A stretch of 64,000 bases of DNA from Pseudoduganella dura (lineage in GTDB: Bacteria > Pseudomonadota > Gammaproteobacteria > Burkholderiales > Burkholderiaceae_D). Position numbers and translations under genes: made by a program. The stretch spans positions 2,666,001 to 2,730,000 of the forward strand of contig NZ_WNWM01000002.1 in assembly GCF_009727155.1 (NCBI RefSeq). The letters run 5' to 3'. Below, one piece after another: positions 55,648-64,000 of this stretch. Every line of letters starts with the position of its first letter. The first letter of the stretch is position 1. The notes under the pieces were generated by a model. That model was given only the letters and a program-made list of their open reading frames with translations. It made no database searches and was not told where the DNA came from.

Positions 55648-56280
55648 TCAGCCGCCGGTGGGCGGTGTCGTTGCAGGATCGGCCTGCGCGCCCTTCACGA
55701 TCTCGTCGAGATCGGTTTCATCCCCCAGCACGAAGACCTTCCGTTCATCGAGCATGTTCAGGATGAAGCCCTGCTGCTCGCGCACGCGCCGCCTGAAATC
55801 CGGCAACGAATAGAGGTTGGGATTGATCTTGCGGCGCAGGATGCGTTCCGCCACCGGCAGGCGGGTCAGCAATTCGCCATACGTGGTGTTCTCGCCGATC
55901 AGCAGCAGCTCGACGGCATCCGACGTGGGCTCGCCCTCGCGGGCCGTTTTGCCGTACACGAAGGCCACATTCAGCGCCTTGCGCATCGGCCCGAGCGTGG
56001 CATGCAGCACGCTCAGCAGTCCGAAGGTTTTCTTGACGATGCCGGCCAGTTCCTCGTAGACGGGGCTGGCCTTGTTCGGGCGGAATTGCCGCACATTGCC
56101 GATACGTTCGGACAGGATCAGCCCCGCTTCGTGCAGGCGCTTCAGTTCGCGCTGGGCCGAAGCGCTGCCCAGCCCCGTGAGCCGCATGATCTCGTTCAGG
56201 TGGAAGCCTTCGTCCACCCGCACGAACAGCAGCCCCAGCAGCTTTTGCTGGGCAGGAGTAAACAGGGCCGATGCGATCAT
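55648..56280 (-). CDS. Winged-helix protein with degenerate nucleotidyltransferase domain
   Basis: 210 residues from the ATG at 56280. An open frame extends upstream to 56562 but is Arg-rich and not protein-like. Residues 1-75 form a winged helix (GFHLNEIMRLTGLGSASAQREL). Residues about 100-190 follow the MNT-type nucleotidyltransferase pattern, but VYGKTAREGE (Lys111 for the usual Ser) and SDAVELLLIG (Asp121, Glu124) depart from the normal GS and DxD residues. Probably a DNA-binding regulator with a non-catalytic or altered domain. Divergent from the M16 peptidase gene. Confidence 0.7.
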   Translation of the reverse strand: MIASALFTPAQQKLLGLLFVRVDEGFHLNEIMRLTGLGSASAQRELKRLHEAGLILSERIGNVRQFRPNKASPVYEELAGIVKKTFGLLSVLHATLGPMRKALNVAFVYGKTAREGEPTSDAVELLLIGENTTYGELLTRLPVAERILRRKINPNLYSLPDFRRRVREQQGFILNMLDERKVFVLGDETDLDEIVKGAQADPATTPPTGG

Positions 56281-56441
56281 GGACCAAATCTTAGCACGGT
56301 GAGCCCAGCCGCCGCGGCCGCCCTTGCCTGGCTTGCTCCCTTGTTGCCATTGCCACGCCACGGGTTTTTTGAAGCCTTTACCTGATTCGTTATCAATCGG
56401 GCACGCTAGAATGACCGGATTCATCCTGCTCCGGGAGTTCC

Positions 56442-59258
56442 ATGAAACGCACGATTGTCCTCGCCGCCACGCTGGCCTGCATCGGCGCCGGTTCGCTGGC
56501 CGCACCGGCCGCACCGAAGAGCGCATCCGCGAACGCCTCCGCAAGCGCCGTCGCCGCCGCACCGTGGCAGCGGCAGGCGTATGTGATCCCCCATCAGAAA
56601 TTCGTGCTGCAAAACGGCCTGACGCTGATCGTGCACACGGACCACAGCGTGCCGGTGGTGGGCGTGAACCTCTGGTACCACGTGGGCTCCCGCAACGAGA
56701 AACGGGGCAAGACGGGCTTTGCGCACCTGTTCGAACATTTCTTCTTCAACGGTTCGGAAAACTACCCGCACGGCTTCCGCGAGGCGATGGACGACCTGGG
56801 CGCCAACAACCGCAACGGCACCACGAACACGGACCGCACCAATTTCTTCGAGGACGTGCCCGTGTCCGCGCTGGAGCGCACGCTGTACCTGGAAGCGGAC
56901 CGGATGGGCTTTCTCGGCAATTACATCTCGAAAGACATGCTGGAACGCGAGCGCGGCGTGGTGCAGAACGAAAAGCGCCAGGGCGAAAACCAGCCCTATG
57001 GCCGCGTGCACCTGGAAAAATCGGCCCGCATGTACCCGTATTCGCACCCGTACTCGTGGCCGGTGATCGGCAGCATGGAAGACCTGGCCGCGGCATCGCT
57101 GGACGACATCCGCGAGTGGTACCGCACTTACTATGGCCCGAACAATGCCGTGATCTCGCTGGCGGGCGACATCACGCCGGAGCGGGCCCTGGAGCTGGTC
57201 AGGAAATATTTCGAATCGATCCCGCCGGGCCCGCCGCTGCCGCGCACCGAGGCCTGGATTCCGCAGCTGGAGCGCAACGTGCGCGACGAGATGGACGACC
57301 ACGTCCCGCAGGTGCGCATCTACCGCAGCTGGCATGCGCCGGGCTGGCGCGACAGCGGAATGGTGGAGCTCGGCATGGTGACCGACGTGCTGGCCAATAC
57401 CAAGAGCGCGCGGCTGAACCGCCGGCTGATCGATGAAAAGCGGCTGGCCACGGCGGTGTCGGCCGGCGTGGACGCCAGTGAACTGTCGAGCACGTTCGAT
57501 ATCGTCGTGACGGTGCGGGCGGGCGTCGACCCCGCGCTGGCCGAGAAGGAACTCGATGCCGTGCTGGCCGAGCTGCTGGACGAGGGGCCGACCGCCGCGG
57601 AGGTGGCGCGCGTCAAGGCGAGCACGCTGGCGTCGTTCGCGCGCAGCATCGAACGCCTGGGCGGCTTCGGCGGCCGTTCCGACGTGCTGGCCGAAAGCAT
57701 GACGTACGGCGGCGCGCCGGATGCCTACCTGCAGCAGCTCGACACGCTGTCCGCCGCCCGGCCGGCAACGCTGAAGGCGACCGCGGCGCAATGGCTGCGG
57801 GCGCCCCACTACACGATGACGGTGAAGCCGTTCGCCAAAGTGTCCGCCGCCGCCGCGACGCTGGACCGCAAGGTGTTGCCCGCGCTGGGCGAGGCGCCGG
57901 ACGTGAAATTCCCGGCGATGCAGAAAGCCACGCTGTCGAATGGCCTGCAAGTGATCCTGCTGGAACGCCATTCGGCGCCGATCGTCAACGTGGCCGTGGC
58001 GATCGATGCCGGTACGGCGGCCGACACGCCTGGCAAGGCCGGCCTGGCCTCGCTGACGCTGGAGCTTCTCAACAAGGGTACCCGCAGCGGGAACAGAACG
58101 CGCGACGCCTACCAGATCTCGGACGCATTCGAATCGCTGGGCGCGCGCCTGTTCACCGGCACCGGGCCGGACATGTCGCTGGTGCGGCTGCAGGCCACCA
58201 GCGCCGGCCTGGCGCCGTCGCTGGCGCTGCTGGCCGAGGCCGTGCTGGCGCCGTCGTTCCCCGCCGACGAGTTCGCGCTGGCAAAGCAGCGCCGGCTCGC
58301 CCAGATCGCCCAGGAAAAGGCCCAGCCGAACGCGCTGGCGCTGCGCACGCTGCCGGCGATCCTGTACGGTACGGGCAGCAGCTATGCCCTGCCCGCTTCG
58401 GGCTTCGACGCTTCGGTGGCCGGCCTGTCGCGCGACGACCTGGCGGCATGGCACCGTGCCTGGTTCAAGCCGGGCAGCACGACGATCGTGGTCACCGGCG
58501 ACACCACGCTGGCGCAGGTGGTGCCGCTGCTGGAAGCGGCGTTCGGCAAGTGGCAGGCCGGCCGCGCGCCGGCGAAATCCGCGGTGGCCGCACCGGCCGC
58601 GGCCACCGCCGGACCGGCCGCCAGGCGCATCTACCTGATCGACAAGCCGGACGCGCAGCAATCAACGATCCTGGCCGGGCACCTGTCGCTGCCGCCCGGC
58701 CAGCCGGAAGACCTGGCGCTGGAACCGGTGATGCAGAATTTCGGCGGCATGGCGACATCGCGCCTGAACCGCAACCTGCGACTCGACAAGCACTGGAGCT
58801 ACGGCGGCACGGGGCGGATGACGAGCGTGCGCGGCCCGCGCAATTTCTTCACGCTGATCGCCGTGCAGTCGGACAAGACGAGGGAATCGCTGATCGAGGT
58901 GGACAAGGAAATCCGCGATATCGCCGGCAAGCGGCCCATCGAAGGCGAGGAATTCACGAGCATCATGCGCAACATGACGTCGCGCCTGGCCGGGCGCTTC
59001 GAGACGATCAACGCGCTGGAATCGGCCGCGCTGGAGACGGTCAACCTGGGCCTGCCGGAGGACTACTGGGCGAATTATGCGGCCGGCATGCGCGCCCTGG
59101 ACCCGCCGCAACTGGCCGGCGCCGCCGGCAAGTTCATCCGCCCGGACGACGTGGTGTGGCTGGTGGTCGGCGATTTGCGCAAGATCGAGCCGCGCATCCG
59201 CGAACTCGGCTGGGGCGAAGTGACGGTGCTGGACAACGATGGCAAGCCGTTACGTTAA
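56442..59258 (+). CDS. M16-family zinc peptidase (two-domain, exported)
   Basis: 938 residues. A signal peptide ends near residue 21. Residues about 50-480 are an active M16 half with the inverted zinc motif HLFEH (His95, Glu98, His99) and the distal LERERGVVQNE. Residues about 500-938 are an inactive M16 half that closes the chamber. Such proteins degrade peptides in the periplasm. GGGAG precedes the ATG. No other gene shares the unit. Confidence 0.93.
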   Translation: MKRTIVLAATLACIGAGSLAAPAAPKSASANASASAVAAAPWQRQAYVIPHQKFVLQNGLTLIVHTDHSVPVVGVNLWYHVGSRNEKRGKTGFAHLFEHFFFNGSENYPHGFREAMDDLGANNRNGTTNTDRTNFFEDVPVSALERTLYLEADRMGFLGNYISKDMLERERGVVQNEKRQGENQPYGRVHLEKSARMYPYSHPYSWPVIGSMEDLAAASLDDIREWYRTYYGPNNAVISLAGDITPERALELVRKYFESIPPGPPLPRTEAWIPQLERNVRDEMDDHVPQVRIYRSWHAPGWRDSGMVELGMVTDVLANTKSARLNRRLIDEKRLATAVSAGVDASELSSTFDIVVTVRAGVDPALAEKELDAVLAELLDEGPTAAEVARVKASTLASFARSIERLGGFGGRSDVLAESMTYGGAPDAYLQQLDTLSAARPATLKATAAQWLRAPHYTMTVKPFAKVSAAAATLDRKVLPALGEAPDVKFPAMQKATLSNGLQVILLERHSAPIVNVAVAIDAGTAADTPGKAGLASLTLELLNKGTRSGNRTRDAYQISDAFESLGARLFTGTGPDMSLVRLQATSAGLAPSLALLAEAVLAPSFPADEFALAKQRRLAQIAQEKAQPNALALRTLPAILYGTGSSYALPASGFDASVAGLSRDDLAAWHRAWFKPGSTTIVVTGDTTLAQVVPLLEAAFGKWQAGRAPAKSAVAAPAAATAGPAARRIYLIDKPDAQQSTILAGHLSLPPGQPEDLALEPVMQNFGGMATSRLNRNLRLDKHWSYGGTGRMTSVRGPRNFFTLIAVQSDKTRESLIEVDKEIRDIAGKRPIEGEEFTSIMRNMTSRLAGRFETINALESAALETVNLGLPEDYWANYAAGMRALDPPQLAGAAGKFIRPDDVVWLVVGDLRKIEPRIRELGWGEVTVLDNDGKPLR

Positions 59259-59420
59259 GAATGGACGTTGTTTGGTTGCTGATTTTCAACAATGGCGACC
59301 AGGGTTTGCGCCAAATCAAAACAACGCAATGACGGCTGCGTAGGATGACGTTTCCTGCTGGCATTAATTGGGACACGGGATCCCGGTTGGCGCAGGATTC
59401 GTTCATCCCAAGGAACCGTC

Positions 59421-59603
59421 ATGAACCGTTTGTATCTCCAGGTCGCCGCCCTGCTGATCGGCACTGCCGCGATCACCTTCATTGCCACCGAGTGGCGCTG
59501 GGAACCGGCGAGCGCCGGCAATTACCTGGTCATCGTCGGGCCGGGCCTGGCGCCGGGAGCCGTGGAAGGCCCCCCTGCCGATGACGCCGGATGGGGACGC
59601 TGA
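59421..59603 (+). CDS. Small hypothetical protein with N-terminal helix
   Basis: 60 residues: a hydrophobic segment (LQVAALLIGTAAITFIA) as membrane helix or signal anchor, then a Pro/Gly-rich tail. AAGGA lies six bases before the ATG. No family recognised. The region 59259-59420 before it holds no gene. Confidence 0.45.
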   Translation: MNRLYLQVAALLIGTAAITFIATEWRWEPASAGNYLVIVGPGLAPGAVEGPPADDAGWGR

Positions 59604-59731
59604 AACGTTCGCAATGCGTGCAGGGCCTGCGCTCACTGACATCATCAACAGGGGCCGCTACAGTGGCAGGAGCGGCGTGGCGGCAGTCGTCCGGGCACCG
59701 CGAAGACCGCGACCGCATTTCGGGCAGGCGA

Positions 59732-59762
59732 AAAAAAAACGGCACCTTTCGGTGCCGTTTTC
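59732..59762 (-). terminator. Terminator of the rpoC transcript
   Basis: ACGGCACC-TTTC-GGTGCCGT arms. On the minus strand the hairpin is followed by nine T, about 45 bases after the rpoC stop. The plus-strand side has only four T after the stem, so it mainly serves rpoC. Confidence 0.85.
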
Positions 59763-59808
59763 ATGTCGAGCCCGAAAGCTCGTGAAGTTCAGTGCGGGGC
59801 AGTAAAAA

Positions 59809-64000
<4,192 letters not shown>

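Overview
The window is a chromosomal segment of a GC-rich beta-proteobacterium, most likely an Oxalobacteraceae member close to Massilia/Pseudoduganella. The evidence is the sequence type of the ribosomal, EF-Tu, EF-G and RpoC proteins, four PEP-CTERM surface proteins (two of the FxDxF type), a cyclic beta-1,2-glucan synthase and a yybP-ykoY-type manganese leader. No tRNA, rRNA, CRISPR array or transposase was seen.

Layout. (1) 1-9150, + strand: an orphan type VI secretion island made of a 5'-truncated vgrG, a Tle3-type lipase effector, a Tla3 (DUF2875) adaptor, a tandem partial duplication (Tle3 C-terminal fragment plus a second Tla3) and a PAAR tip protein. (2) 9256-14166, - strand: the str operon rpsL-rpsG-fusA-tuf-rpsJ, with a near-consensus promoter at about 14360-14390 and a terminator after rpsJ. 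(3) 14478-16316: a phosphoethanolamine transferase. (4) 16381-23991: a MacA/MacB-like exporter (adaptor, ATPase, two permeases) followed by an NtrC-type regulator and histidine kinase, with a sigma-54 promoter and a 29-bp palindrome upstream. (5) 24140-33520: PEP-CTERM proteins, a SpeE-like protein, a TonB-dependent receptor, a MocR regulator divergent from a flavin-fold protein, a secreted methyltransferase-like protein and a 32-residue membrane ORF. (6) 33591-38015: a serine hydrolase and M1 aminopeptidase pair, then a manganese leader and a GDT1-family transporter. (7) 38145-46823: an 8.7-kb cyclic glucan synthase gene. (8) 47028-59603: a desulfurase-rhodanese fusion, Lrp regulator, HPP-CBS protein, PEP-CTERM protein, DUF885 hydrolase, hotdog thioesterase divergent from a 7TM histidine kinase, wHTH protein, M16 peptidase and a small membrane protein. 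(9) 59809-64000, - strand: rpoC, running off the window end.

How the parts work together. VgrG, PAAR, Tle3 and Tla3 form one secretion-tip module in which the adaptor would load the lipase on VgrG. The duplicated copy keeps only the Tle3 C-terminal domain and a full adaptor. Divergence between the two copies is concentrated across the Tle3 tail and Tla3 N-terminal half and is flanked by near-identical DNA, so the locus looks like a cassette-exchange site. The exporter operon carries its own two-component system and looks like a self-contained sigma-54 circuit. The rpoC and rpsL genes, normally close neighbours in beta-proteobacteria, point the same way here but are about 45.6 kb apart, so the whole middle of the window can be read as accessory DNA between two housekeeping operons.

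Limits. All calls come from reading the sequence and from knowledge of the families. No alignment or database search was run. Start codons were revised where a ribosome binding site or family length argued for it.
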